In this document: one piece after another, positions 1 through 11,334 of the stretch
How positions within the stretch are numbered: the stretch's first letter is position 1
How the letters are laid out: the number at the start of each line of letters is the position of its first letter
NCBI RefSeq assembly: GCF_024763615.1
Contig: NC_077222.1
Location: 48,794,001-48,858,000, forward strand
Direction: 5' to 3'
DNA from: Phlebotomus papatasi
Taxonomy: Eukaryota > Arthropoda > Insecta > Diptera > Psychodidae
Length of the DNA: 64,000 nucleotides
Translations under genes and position numbers: made by a program
Notes under the pieces: model-generated
Databases searched by the model: none
Told to the model about the DNA's origin: nothing
What the model saw: the letters and a program-made list of their open reading frames with translations, nothing else

Positions 1-3000
1 GTTAAGAGGGGAAAAGAGAGAATCTTGGGGATTTATCAGTATAGTATCCCCTAGTGTTGATTTCTCGTAGATTCAGCCGAGTTTGTGAATTTTTTTTTTG
101 CCATTCTCTTCTCCACCAACAGAGAGGAGAGGCCAAAACCTATATGAAAATGACGATGCGAACGGGAGATAGACGGAGATTTTTGAGGTGAAACACACCA
201 TCAGTGGAAAAGATGTTAAAATTCTTCAACTCTCATCATATCTCGCTCCTTCGGATGTGTCTCTTTTCTTCCCCCCTGGATTTCACATTGCATGTTTGCC
301 TTTGCCTTCTGGTGGCGCGATCAAAATCCCCCTCAGCACAACTCCATGGGTATTATATTGGAAAAGTTGGACACACAGCACTTTTACAGAAGGTATGCCT
401 TTTCAACTTCATTTTATCTTTCTCTGCTATTCAAGTTTTTGCCCGTTTTTATTGCTCAAATTCAAAGAGAGAAATATACATATTTAATATCTGCATAAAC
501 CCCAATTAACCCCAAGGGGTTAAGTTTTGTCAAAATCATTCGAATTATTAAAATTAAGTTTAACCGTTAATAAATTAGAAAAGCCCAAGACTATTCAAAT
601 AAGGATTTAAATATAATAATTATATTTTATCCTTCTTTATAAAAATATAATTTATCCTTTTTTTTCAACCTTGGATAACTTATGTATAGGATGATATTTT
701 AAATATGATTTTTAAATATAAAAGTCTAAGCCTCTGAATAAGCTATATATTTTCTAAAAAAAAATTATTCTGTTCTATTTATGCTCTTAGCATATTGGGA
801 AAGTTTTTTTTTCTAAATGTTTTTTATTTGTGTCAAATGGGACTTATGATTTTAAATATTAATGATTGCCTGACATGCTGCAGAGCATCTTTGTTTCCTC
901 GTAACAACCCTAATATTGCGAGCTAACCCTTCAAAGGAACATTTGTACGTTCATGTCTATAATTTAATGCCATGAAATATTGAGTCTTTTTTTTTCTTAA
1001 AAAAACCCTTGTAAGGTAAAGTACCCTTACTCGACCGGGTTCCTCTATTCGACCGGTGGGTCAATTTTTGAACATTTGATGGTGAATTTCATCAATTTCT
1101 ATGAATTTGTCACTGATTCGTATTATTTAAAGAATAATTGACCTATTAATGTTAGATCATACACAAAATATTATAGCAAATATAATTAAATTGAATAAAT
1201 AAATCTACCGGTCGAATAGAGGAACCGGTCGAATAAAGGGTACTTTACCTTATAATGATTAATATTAATAATCATTTTGTTCCATAGTTTTGCTAAATAT
1301 GTTTAAAAATCAAAAGAATAAGAATTAACTTTAAATTGAAGCAAAACTGTTATGCTATGTTCAACTTTATGTAGCATTTGCCGGTTGGCTTTAAAAGTTT
1401 CATTCAGAAAATACATGGAGATTTTATGAATGAAGTTCAATAATCCAGCATGATATAATATATAGGAGACTGAACGTTCAAAGACAAATAAGTTTACTGA
1501 AAAGAAATTCTATATTTATTTTGATGCACTTTTTGAATGTCAGCAAATTTTTTTATACAATTCATCAGATAATCTGTTAACAGCATTTTTCAAGCAATTT
1601 TTTTTGTTAAAAATAATTGAAAAATATGAATTCGCTTTACAAATTGATTGTAAATTTTGTTAAAAAAAAACTTAAACAAAGAGCCTAGCTTAATAGAAAT
1701 TTTTAAGTATTTGTCACTTCATTAAAAAAGACATGATTTTTTTTTTAAATATTAGGGGAAATTGAGCACATTTGACTTGCGAGTTTTTTTCTCTTAATTT
1801 TCAATTGAACTGGACCATGATTTAGTTCCATAAACCAATTGCGAAGCGAAGCTAAATTATATTAAGATAAGGCTTATATGGGCTTCAGACCTAAGGCTTA
1901 GCCATATGGCTTAACTGTTATAATTTCTGATCAGTCAAGATATTTTGGAAAATTTAACTTAGGATTGAATTATTAAGAACGAATGACCTATTATTAGATT
2001 CTGAAAAAGCAGTAGAACAGGTTGCCATTTAGGATTGTTAGACTCTCGGGAACTGGACTAAACCTCTAGTTTGAAGACTGCTTTAGTTCCATTTAAAAAT
2101 ACAGTGCCCGCTCTCTAATCCGGATCGCCGTAATCCGGACGAGTTATCGACGGTTACATTTAAAATAATTTTGAGGTCATGTATGCATGTGTGTTCAGCA
2201 ATGAAAATGAATTATCCTGTGATGTTTTTGTTTAATAAACGAAGTATAATAGCATAGGATTCTCTAATTACGTCTTTTTAATCTTTTTTTTGAAACTTTT
2301 ATTCTATTGCTACAAAAAAAAAACTTGTAATTTGCGAGACGTTGAACAAATTCAAAAAATCCATCCGGATTACGAAGCGGACATCTGTCATATTGTCTCC
2401 CAATCATCCGGATTACAAAGCGCGCACTGTATGTGAAAAAGTCAAATTTCAAAAGTGCCCCACTTTGTTCTGTTGCATATGCATAGGCGGCGGAAGTGGA
2501 GCATCTTTGAAATTGGGATTTTTCTCCTATGTTTAAGTGGACCTGAGCCATATCATAATGTAATTTAGCTTCTCAATCTATGTGTGCAGCTAATTTATAT
2601 CACGATAAGGTTCAATTTCATTTAAAAATAGGTGAAAAATTACAATTTCAAAGGTGCCCCCCCTATTGTGTAATTTATATGGATATTCTCCAAGCTCATA
2701 TTAAGCATTATTTCTTGTACACTTTATCTCAAATTATTTATTTGTTTAAAGGTCATATAAATTTACAAAAATGCAATAATTTTGGTTCACAATAGATTAT
2801 TTCAAGAATTTTTATCAATATGCCTTGATTTGCAAAATAAAAAAAAGTATGTAAGGTCCTTCTTTTGTCTAGCCTGTGACCTAATTTTTTTTTTTTGATA
2901 ATCTGTACTATGAATTTTTAAATAACTATTAAATTCGATTACAAAAATAGATAAATTAGTATTGAAAAATTAAGAAATATAGTACATTTTTGTTGATTTC

Positions 3001-4881
3001 AAAATATAGAAATACTTTAGGAGTCTTCCACAAAACTAATTTATAGAATGATCAAATGATTGTTTTCTATTGCTAGATTCTAAATATTGAGCGGAAAATA
3101 GGGTAGAATTAGCTTTTTTTTTATCAAAACCGTTACACTTATTACGTGTAAAATGTCAACTTTTTCATTTTGCAATTTTTTAAAGGTAATTTCTATTAAA
3201 TAAGGTTAACTGAAACCCTTGATACACATATATTAACACCTATATTGGATGATTATCATAAGGGTAAAATTTACATTACCGGAATGTTATTTTAACTTTT
3301 TCGATTTTATCTCGGTGAAGAGAAAGCAATGAGATTGCTCTAAATAAAATATCACAAACTTATGTTAGTTTCGACTATTGAAGCTGGTTAAAAAAATGTA
3401 TCTAGGTTCTAGGATCCCCCTGATTCTTAATTTCATTACTGACTTGCTTTTGTGCTTAACTTGCATAGCTCGAAGATCACAAAGAGACCAATATAATAAA
3501 TATTTTTGTAATCCCAATGCATTTCTCTGCTGCATCAATCAACAGCGCATATTCTAAACGGCTTTTCAAAATTCGATTTGAAATGAACTCTCTGTCTCAA
3601 ACCGTTTTGGGATGTATAATGATAAAGTGAACGGAGACCCAATTTTTCTTAATTCCGCCAAAATGATAATAAAATCAATCTTGAAGTCAATGATTTCATC
3701 ATGGGCGTAATCAGAATGATAATGAGTGTGCGTGAAATTAATAAAAATTGCAAAAGGTTCAATTTATCCCTTTTCCCTGGGATGAAAAAGCCACTGACGC
3801 CTTCTGTCCTCAGCCTTGTCTCTCACCAGATTTTAGCTTTTGAGGGAAAATTGTTCGGGGGCCAGAGCTAGAATACTGTTGTATAGCAATTGAAGGAGAA
3901 ATGTACGTTGGGAGCTCTTCTCTCTTCCAACGTTGTATATTATAAAATGTTGATATTGGACGCAGGCGCAATTTGGTGCGATGAGAACAAGAATCCGGCA
4001 AAGAGAAGCCACCAAGCATAGTCCCAATATCATAAAGCCATTGGCGGACGACCCCAGTTAAAGGGTCTGCTACTGAGGCGGTTGAAAGCCAAGCGCCCCT
4101 GATCAGTCATCTCACTCTGGCCTATGGGATTGGGTTTACCAGCTAAGGGGCAGATGTATGAGTGGCAGATTCACACGCACGGCTTGGCTTTATGTTGCCT
4201 GCCTGGTGTTCAGAGTATAGAGACTCTTTTGCCAAGCCATGGGATATTCCTCTCTCGCTCTCACTTACATGGCTTGCGGGAATGGAGTTCGAGCGACGAA
4301 CAAAACGGCCAAGAAGCAATGGCCGCCTATATGGGAATATCTTGCATTGTGACCCGGTCGATGGCAATTTTGGCGCGAAATGGATTCCGCCCTGAATTTA
4401 CACGGGACCCCCGGATGGGGAGTATGCAATTCGATAGAGGGCAATATTGGGAAATTTTTGTAGAAAGCAAAATTGTAGTGAGGCACTTGGGTGAGGTGAA
4501 AAATAATTTTCATTTATTGATGGCATACCCAAGTCAAGTGATGCTTCATACTAGCCATTTTTATTTTTATCACGAAAACGGAAAATCGACGCAATATTGG
4601 TGAAAAATGAGGGGGCTGGTGGGAGATGGTGTGAATATGTGCAATTTAATGCAAAACATTTAGTATTTGCAGAGAAAATTGGGATATTTGGCCTTTGATG
4701 GGCCTTCAAGGGAATAATTCAACCATTTTGCTAGCATTTTCTCTCAGCACCCCACGCCAGAAGGTGATCACATTTTTACTCGAAATTTTACCCCAAATCG
4801 ACCAAAGATTTTGTTGGAATTGCAACAAAAAAGTACTACAGGACTGCCAAATTGATTTGTGGAAGGGGATTTTTCACTTAC
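1..4881. other. Left-flank non-coding region, possibly intron of a gene running off the window
   Basis: No convincing coding exon is visible. Apart from the MITE listed separately, the DNA is AT-rich. A module near 1755-1880, with a GAACTGGACCAT motif and a following AGCTAAATTA stretch, recurs at about 44573-44740 and probably belongs to a dispersed repeat. Positions 4030-4450 are clearly richer in GC than the surroundings and contain stop-broken ORFs in several frames; this could be regulatory DNA of the minus-strand gene whose possible first exon is at 4882-5035, but that is a guess. Positions 122-393 on the plus strand have a possible acceptor (CCAACAG) and donor (GAAG then GTATGC) but no plausible protein. 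Confidence 0.5.
1012..1252. mobile_element. 241-bp MITE with about 45-bp terminal inverted repeats
   Basis: The left end starts TAAGGTAAAGTACCCTT and the right end is its reverse complement. The inverted match continues through two CGACCGG-type motifs on each side (about 1012-1057 and 1206-1252). There is no coding capacity. A target duplication cannot be defined because TAAGG/CCTTA is itself symmetrical. Confidence 0.85.
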
Positions 4882-5035
4882 CAGAATAATTTTCCGCTGA
4901 TATTAATTCACGAAAAACACACCACAAAGTTTTCTTCTTCACTACGAGAGTCAAGTTGAACAGTACGAAGGTGATTTCCGTCGTGTTGTAGAGATGAAGA
5001 AAGTCTAAGCCAATCGGCATGCCGAACACACACAT
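4882..5035 (-). CDS. Possible first coding exon of an unrecognised minus-strand gene
   Basis: Reading the minus strand from an ATG at 5035, after an in-frame stop, 51 codons stay open until a strong donor (TTCTG then GTAAGTG; exon end 4882). A second in-frame ATG is at 5020. The peptide has a hydrophobic stretch (FVLFNLTLVV) followed by KKK. I do not recognise it. It lies about 370 bp beyond the 3' end of SSRP1 on the same strand, and the rest of the gene would lie to the left, in or beyond the window. It could equally be a 5' UTR exon that is open by chance. Confidence 0.35.
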
Positions 5036-5411
5036 CGCACACCATCAGACGCCGCTTAGTGGTGCCACCTGAGCGTGGACATTCCACCCATTGACCCGTA
5101 TGAAGGATAAAAATGACAAAATTTGTTAAATAAACTTACAAATACCATAATAATTTCTTCGGGGGAGAATTTTTATTTATTTTTTACAATTTTTCCACAT
5201 CATTACTTTTGCATTGGTCAGTACAAAAAACAAAAGTGCCCGAACAAAATGTTATCTTCAATGGTCTTCGGGACTATATGGAGGAGAACAGCACCATCTG
5301 TCGGATGGCACTGGAGCGGCAATTTTAAAAAACCCACCCCCGAAAATCAACCCTCTCACGAGGAAAAAAACAAAAATAACTTCAATTTCACGTGACAAAG
5401 AATTACAGCTT

Positions 5412-5417
5412 TTTATT
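5412..5417 (-). terminator. SSRP1 poly(A) signal
   Basis: The minus strand reads AATAAA here (TTTATT on plus), about 56 bases past the SSRP1 stop codon. It is the first canonical signal after the stop. Confidence 0.75.
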
Positions 5418-5472
5418 GAGATTATTATTCATACAGAAAATGGTAGAAAAAATTATAAATTGAAATGTTCCT

Positions 5473-8400
5473 CTAATCACTGTCCTCAGCAGCTGAACTC
5501 TCATTCTCTGACGATTCTTTTTCATCCTTATCCTCCGTCTTTTTATCCTTCTTGGTTTTCTTCTTCTTGTCTTCCTCTGATTCACTCGAGGAATCCTCAT
5601 CGGAAATGTATTCCTTGCTCTTAAAGCCACTGCCTGACATGCTAGTACTCTTTTTAGGAGATGAATCCTTCTTGCGTTTTGTCCCCTTATCATCACTGTC
5701 CTTCTTCTTGGATCCTCCTTCGGCCTTGTAATTCTTCATAGCTTCATTGTACTTCTCCTTCTCCTTGTTAGCCTTCTCTTCCCAAACCTACAACAAACAT
5801 CCCCAAATAATTAAACTTTTGTTTTTACAAAAGGAAATTTAAAAAAATAATTCTCACCGATTTATCCTTAAGAGCATTCCACATTTCTCCTCCCTTCTTG
5901 GCAATTTCCGTCACCTTGATCCCCGGATTGTCCTTCTTGATCTCCTCACGATGATCATTGAGCCACAACATGAAAGCTGTAGCTGCTCTCTTGGGCTTTC
6001 CATCGTCTCTTTCCTTCTTCTTCCTGGGCTTCGAAGATGAACTGGATTTTTTCTCACGCTTCTTCTCCTTCTCCTTCTTCTTTTTCTTCTTCTTCTTATC
6101 TCCACTAGCATCAGATCCTGCTTCCGAATCTGTTGAATCAGATGCTGCATTGCTGTCATATTCCTCAGCCACATCCGATTCTGGTTCCACTGGATTGAAG
6201 TCCTCATCTGTTGATTCTTCCTCAGACATACCCTCATCATCCTCCTCATCGCGCTCCTTGGCTTCAGCCTTAACCCTAGCCAAGTATGCATCTGGCTCAT
6301 TCTCATTGTCTGAATCACTGAAGTCATCCTTGTAAGTATTCTTATCATTCTTCCCAGTGTTCTTTACATGAATCTTCTTGGACACAATAAATTCAAACAA
6401 TTTGTTATATTCCTCCTTTTCAATACTGCTAAATGTATGCTGAGTCCCTGACTTCAATTCAATCTCAAAGTCAAAACTCCTAGTGGAGCCTCCACTTCGG
6501 GCAAAATTCACTGAAGAAATCTCCTCAAAACGGATATGAATAGGAGGTTTGTGAACATAGATAAATCCACGTTCCAGAGGATAGAGATATCCTGCAGCTG
6601 CCTTGAAGGAACAACTGATGGCTGGAGTTCCAGAGTGCCCAACAAATGATCCAGGACCAGTGAGTTTACGATTGATCAACACCTTCATAATCTTTCCCAT
6701 CACTTCGTAAACTGGGCCCGAGAGATCCTTTGTCAGTTTATCCTCATATTTATTTTTGAGATCCTCCTCCGAGAATGGAAGTTCAATACTGGTCTCTTCT
6801 TCCATTTGAAATAGTAGAACAAGGTAGTGATATCTAACAGAGACGAAAAGGAAGAATCACGAAAATCAGGCTTTGACTCAAAACATACTTTTGAGTCATC
6901 ACTTTTCAAAAAAGAAATCTTTTTTTGGTAAATTTAAATGATCATATTTTTGTTTTCCTTTTTAATAAATTTTAATAATATTTTAGGGCGGACTATTATG
7001 TCCAGCGCACAATAATCTTAGTTTGTAAACATGTTTTCAAAATTTCCCATGAGAATGAGTGAGATGACTAGATCTAAATCTCACTCACTCATATTGAAAT
7101 GTCAAAATCATGTTTACTAAACAAAAGTTATTGTGCGTTGGCCATTATGCCCAGCGCGCAATAACATTTGTTTGTAAACATGTTTTCAAAATTTTCTATA
7201 AGAGCGAGCGAGATGACTAGATCTAGATCTCACTTATGCCCAACGCACAATAACTTTTGTTTAGTAAACATGTTTTTGACATTTCAATGAGAGTGAATGA
7301 AACCAAGATCTAGTTATCTCGCTCTTTCTCATAGGAAATTTTAAAAACATGTTTACAAATAAAAATTATTGTGTGCTGGGCATTATTCTCATTGAAATGT
7401 CAAAAACATGTTTACAAAACAAAGGTAATTGTGCGTTGGGCTTTAACCCAAAACTTTTCAAACTTCCTAAATTCATCTGACTACAGCAAGTGGCACTTAT
7501 ATTAGCACACTTAAAAATTTAGTAAAATAGGGGGGAAGGTAGGGGACACTTTAGGCAAGCATGAATTTCGAAAATATAAAATTTGGAATATATAAACATA
7601 ATAAATTAATATTATGAAAAATGTGCTGGCTGGATACTTTCAAATACCTAATATTGAAGTTAAGTTAGAGAAGTTAGTTGAATTAAAAAGAAAACTTCAG
7701 CTGCTTGAGACGAAAGCATTGCTTTCTTAGGTTTCATAATATTCGATCTTAAAACAACAGGAAAAGTATTTTTTAAAATAAGGAAAATTATGTTATTTTT
7801 CGAGATCAAATTAATACGAAATTTTCGGCACCCATTATAAGACAGGTAAACAGTTTACGTATGGAAAGCATTAGTATGAAATATTTTCAGTATTAACCCT
7901 CTAACGGGTAAGACCGCCTCCAGGCGGTCTTCATAAAAATAACATTTACAGCGACAATAAAGGTTTTATTTATTTAAAAGTGCTATAGTGCCCTCGGTAA
8001 TAGTCTTATAAACATCTCTTGAAAGTTTGAACTCATTTTGACTCTTCGTTCTGTTGCTATTCCCAGTTTTGTGTGACAGGCCAGAGAAAAAGCAACAAAA
8101 AATATTTGTGCAAAAAAAACTCATTTCCAATTTCCATAAAAATACCGATTTAAAGTTATCTGACTATAATAAATTTATTTTTTACTGAAAGATATGTCAT
8201 TCTACTTTGTATATTTTATTTATAAAATTTGAAAAAACTAAAAATTTGAATTTTAGAAGTAAAAAGAGTTTCAAAAAAATTTTATATTTTCTCACCTAGC
8301 GCCTAAACTAAAAGAGATAATGAAGAATGGATGGTTTTTTCGACTTTATTGGACCATAATCATCCTAAAAAACATTATTTTAGAACTTTTTTTTCGCATA

Positions 8401-10901
8401 TTAAAGAAAACACCGTTAGAGGGTTATATTCTTGACAACATGTCATAAAACCCTGCGGTGAAAAGAGTTTGATACAATATCTTTATTAATTTATTTTTCA
8501 TCAACCATTAATATTTACTTGGTAACCCTTTGACTTCTATTAACTTCTTGCCAATACCACGTACCTCAAAGCAAATTCGAAACGTTACGGAATAAAATAG
8601 AAAGTCCTGCTAGTCTTTCTATTTTAGTCGAGACACAAATGGGAGTATTATAAACAGCTAACTGGGAAATTTTATTCAGACACAAACCTCAAGGGGAGAT
8701 TTTCCAAGATTCGCCGGTGAATGCACAATGGAGTGCATTTTTAAGATACCCTCGTTTAAAAGCAGGCTACTATCAAATTTGATAGGCTAAATATTCTCAA
8801 GGATCAGTCTGAGTGTATTTGAGCCCTTAGGCGGTCTTCAGACATGAGGTTTAGCCTAGTTCCTAAAGGTCTCAAAATCCTAAATAGCAATCAATTTTAT
8901 TGGCTTTGAGAATGTAATACGTCTTTTGATAGTGTATTCCTAAATTAGATTTTTCAAAAAAATCTTGAATGGTAAGAAATTAGAAAAGGTAAGCTGTATT
9001 AAGGCCCGTCTGATGCCCGTATTAAGTCTAAAGTCTGCATGGGCTCTTTTCGCTTAGATTTCCTATTATAATATGTTTGTAATTTCTCAACCGATTCGAG
9101 CAGATTTTAATGTTAGAAAGACCTCATATCAGGGATGTAAATCTAAAGCTTTTCACTGAAAGCAAAATTGCTCCCATTGGTCAAGAAATACCATTTAGAA
9201 AGTTGTTTTTCTTTGCCCTTAAAAAGAATCACTAAAAATTTTGGGCTTTTTAACTTTTTTCAATGTATACATTGAAAAAAGCATTCAATGTATACATTGG
9301 TTTTAGGGTACGTTGGTCATTTGAATATTTTGCGATTTTGCAAACATCATTTGATACGGAAAAACGAGCAAGAAAATTAAGAGGAATTACAAGAAATTAA
9401 ATAAAACTGTTTAACAGATTCCAGTTTGCAAAGGCTAATTTTTGAATTTGGATTAACCTTTAAAGACGAGAAACTTTTTACGGACTAAAAATCAGCAATA
9501 AAAATTAAACTGAGAAACATAATCAATGATAAGTCTTACATCTAACCTTGGAAAGTCCAACAGAGTCTGATTCGGTGTATTTTGTGCTTCTATGAACGAT
9601 AGGGACAAAAATAGCCCAAAAATTTAAGTAATTTTTCTGACAATACCAATGAATAATATTTTTCGCTTCAATGAAAAATATTACGTATTAGTATTGCAGT
9701 TTTTATTGCCAAGAGTTTTGCTTAAAAAAAATGGGTAAAAAATAAATAAAATCAATTATGAATTTGAAAATTTAAAAATTCGCCATTTTTGAGCTTAAAT
9801 ATTTACCATATAGCAAATAGCTAGACTTGCAAAAAATATTCTAGATTCCTTCAACCTTCTATTTTACAATTATGTACAGACATAAGAAAAAAAAATAACT
9901 TTAGGTAGTCAGGAAAAATTATTTTCTTTATGGGACACCGGTGTTCCAATCGTCCTTAAAGGGTTAAAAAATAAATCACAATGAATAAGTTGGACTTACC
10001 GAGTCTGACCCTGTTTGATTGGAGGATCCAGAGAGAGAACGAAGAACATTTGTCTGTTATCCTTGTGTGGCAGGAGGAAGAGCCTGAGCACTGTGGACAT
10101 GGGAATCTTGTAATCAAAGGTCTTTCCGTGGAGTTGGAAGAATGTCTGGAAAATCTTGATGTCATATCGACCACGAGGGGTGAGACAGTGAATCTCCCGG
10201 AAGATGGCAATTGCATCTCCGGACACGGAAATAACTGAGGCCTTGTTGATGACATTCTGATAGAAGCTGTCCACAGGATCAATGTCACTGGACTCTGTGG
10301 TTGGAATGTGATATCTCATCTCCATAAGACTCACTGGGGCATCATCATTCTGGTGAAATTCCAATGTGACCTCATTCTTGCCCGTATTGCATTGAGAAAC
10401 ATGATTCAACGGGATTTCGAAGCTGGTCTTGTTCTCCACATCGAAACTCAGGACAGAACCTGTGAAGTGAACAGTACCCCAATTCCATCCTCTAACAGAT
10501 AATTCCTTCTCTAGCATCTCCTTATTGTAATTGGTTTTGAAAAAATTGGCAATTTTCTCCTGATCGCCCTCCTTGAAGCCGCTGTAGCGATGCAGCGTGC
10601 CATTCTTCATAAATATCCTTATCCCGTATGTTCCGACAAATCTCTGAAAATTAACAAAGTCCATATCGGCGGCATTCACTTGCTCAATTTTCCCTGTTTT
10701 GCTATTCTTGAAGATAATGCTCTGATCGGTCATCTTGAGGCGGCCCGGAGTCTGAAAACAAAATAAAAAATCACGCTCGACGCTCCCACCAAAAATGCTG
10801 AAAATTTTCCACAAAAGTCCCAATTTTAAGCAATAATTTTAATCACTTACCATGCATCCCTTTATTTCCGCGTGGATATCATTCATCTCGAGGAAATCCA
10901 T
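5473..10901 (-). CDS. Ssrp: SSRP1, HMG-box subunit of the FACT histone chaperone
   Basis: FACT (SSRP1 with SPT16) loosens and rebuilds nucleosomes ahead of RNA polymerase II and replication forks in the nucleus. The four coding exons on minus are 10901-10851, 10751-10000, 6833-5858 and 5787-5473. All junctions are GT-AG; one arginine codon is split over intron 2. The product is 697 aa, close to the roughly 710-720 aa of insect and vertebrate proteins. Order: N-terminal PH-like and middle domains in exons 2-3 (about residues 18-450), with family-typical stretches such as RGWNWGT, LEFHQNDDAPVSLMEMR and LYPLERGFIYVHKPP; an acidic region with DSDNENEPDAYLAR; Lys-rich segments; one HMG box (about 547-615, starting GKPKRAATAFMLWLND) spanning exons 3 and 4; and an acidic Ser/Asp-rich tail. 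The ATG at 10901 is used because exon 1 (17 codons) ends at a perfect GTAAGT donor. Intron 2 (3.2 kb) is filled with MITEs. The gene is head to head with TFIIF alpha. Confidence 0.97.
6997..7442. mobile_element. Cluster of overlapping MITE copies
   Basis: A terminal motif CCCAGCGCACAATAA (with variants) followed by TTTGTTTGTAAACATG occurs in both orientations at least five times within 450 bp, near 7000, 7120-7160, 7226-7250, 7360-7385 and 7420-7442. Between them lie inverted GATGACTAGATCTA-type segments. This looks like two or more hairpin MITEs of one family inserted into or next to each other. Confidence 0.75.
7897..8423. mobile_element. MITE with CCCTCTAACGG terminal repeats
   Basis: The left end CCCTCTAACGG follows TTAA (7893-7896), and the right end CCGTTAGAGGG is followed by TTAT. 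This is consistent with insertion at TTAA and one later change. Just inside the left end is a hairpin (GACCGCCTCCAGGCGGTC). There is no coding capacity. Confidence 0.75.
9261..9298. repeat. Two copies of a 14-bp perfect palindrome
   Basis: CAATGTATACATTG occurs at 9261-9274 and again at 9285-9298. Each is self-complementary, so the pair can also fold into one larger hairpin. Confidence 0.8.
9457..9963. mobile_element. piggyBac-like MITE with TTAA duplication
   Basis: It is flanked by TTAA on both sides (9453-9456 and 9964-9967). The ends are CCTTTAAAGACGAG on the left and, inverted, CCCTTTAAGGACGAT on the right. It contains no transposase and lies 33 bp from the splice donor of SSRP1 exon 2. 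Confidence 0.75.
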
Positions 10902-11334
10902 GATGTTATTCGTGGGGATTTTCCACTATTTTCCGAGTTTCGCAATTTTTCACAAGACAATTTTTTGAGGTTAGCGGCGCACTCTACGTCTTTCGTTTTG
11001 CAAATTTTTCCGCTAGAGAGCAGTCGCGTCTTGTTTTGATGAAACGTGAAAAAGTGTTTTTTTCCGCTGCTAAATAATTAGAATTTTCCTAAGAATTACT
11101 TTAATTCCAAGGCAGTATAGCCAGTCACAGGGATTCCCTAGACAGTGTATTTTCATGACAAAGTGAAATTTACATTTTCTTGCGGCTACAGCAGCTGCAA
11201 TAGTTTGAAAAAGAGAAAGTAGTTTTGACAGTTCTTTTGCTGCGTCAGGGGGATCTTTTGAGCTCTCATTGAGGCGCAATTTCGACACGTTACTTAAAGG
11301 AGTTAGGCCAAAATCAATCATTGATCCTTTCACC
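10902..11334. promoter_or_regulatory. Shared promoter region of SSRP1 and TFIIF alpha
   Basis: Only 433 bp separate the SSRP1 start codon (minus) from the TFIIF alpha start codon (plus), so both promoters and 5' UTRs must fit here. No TATA box stands out; the part at about 10970-11050 is richer in CpG than the neighbouring introns. A TATA-less bidirectional housekeeping promoter is the simplest reading. Confidence 0.75.

Larger units (their letters stand above)
6834..9999. other. SSRP1 intron 2, rich in MITEs
   Basis: Donor CG then GTAAGT at 9999 and acceptor CTGTTAG ending at 6834, both on minus. It holds three recognisable inverted-repeat element groups (6997-7442, 7897-8423, 9457-9963) and a pair of short palindromes near 9261-9298. 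No exon is seen inside it. Confidence 0.8.

Noticed and set aside
188..509. Overlapping plus-strand ORFs at the window start
   Set aside because: The longest lacks an ATG start and no protein-like motif is visible; possible splice sites alone are not enough.
4124..4603. 159-codon plus-strand ORF
   Set aside because: Low-complexity composition with no recognisable motif, competing ORFs in other frames, and no splice or start context.
5911..6348. Arg/Met-rich and Ser/Phe-rich ORFs overlapping SSRP1
   Set aside because: Out-of-frame shadows of the acidic and Lys-rich part of SSRP1.
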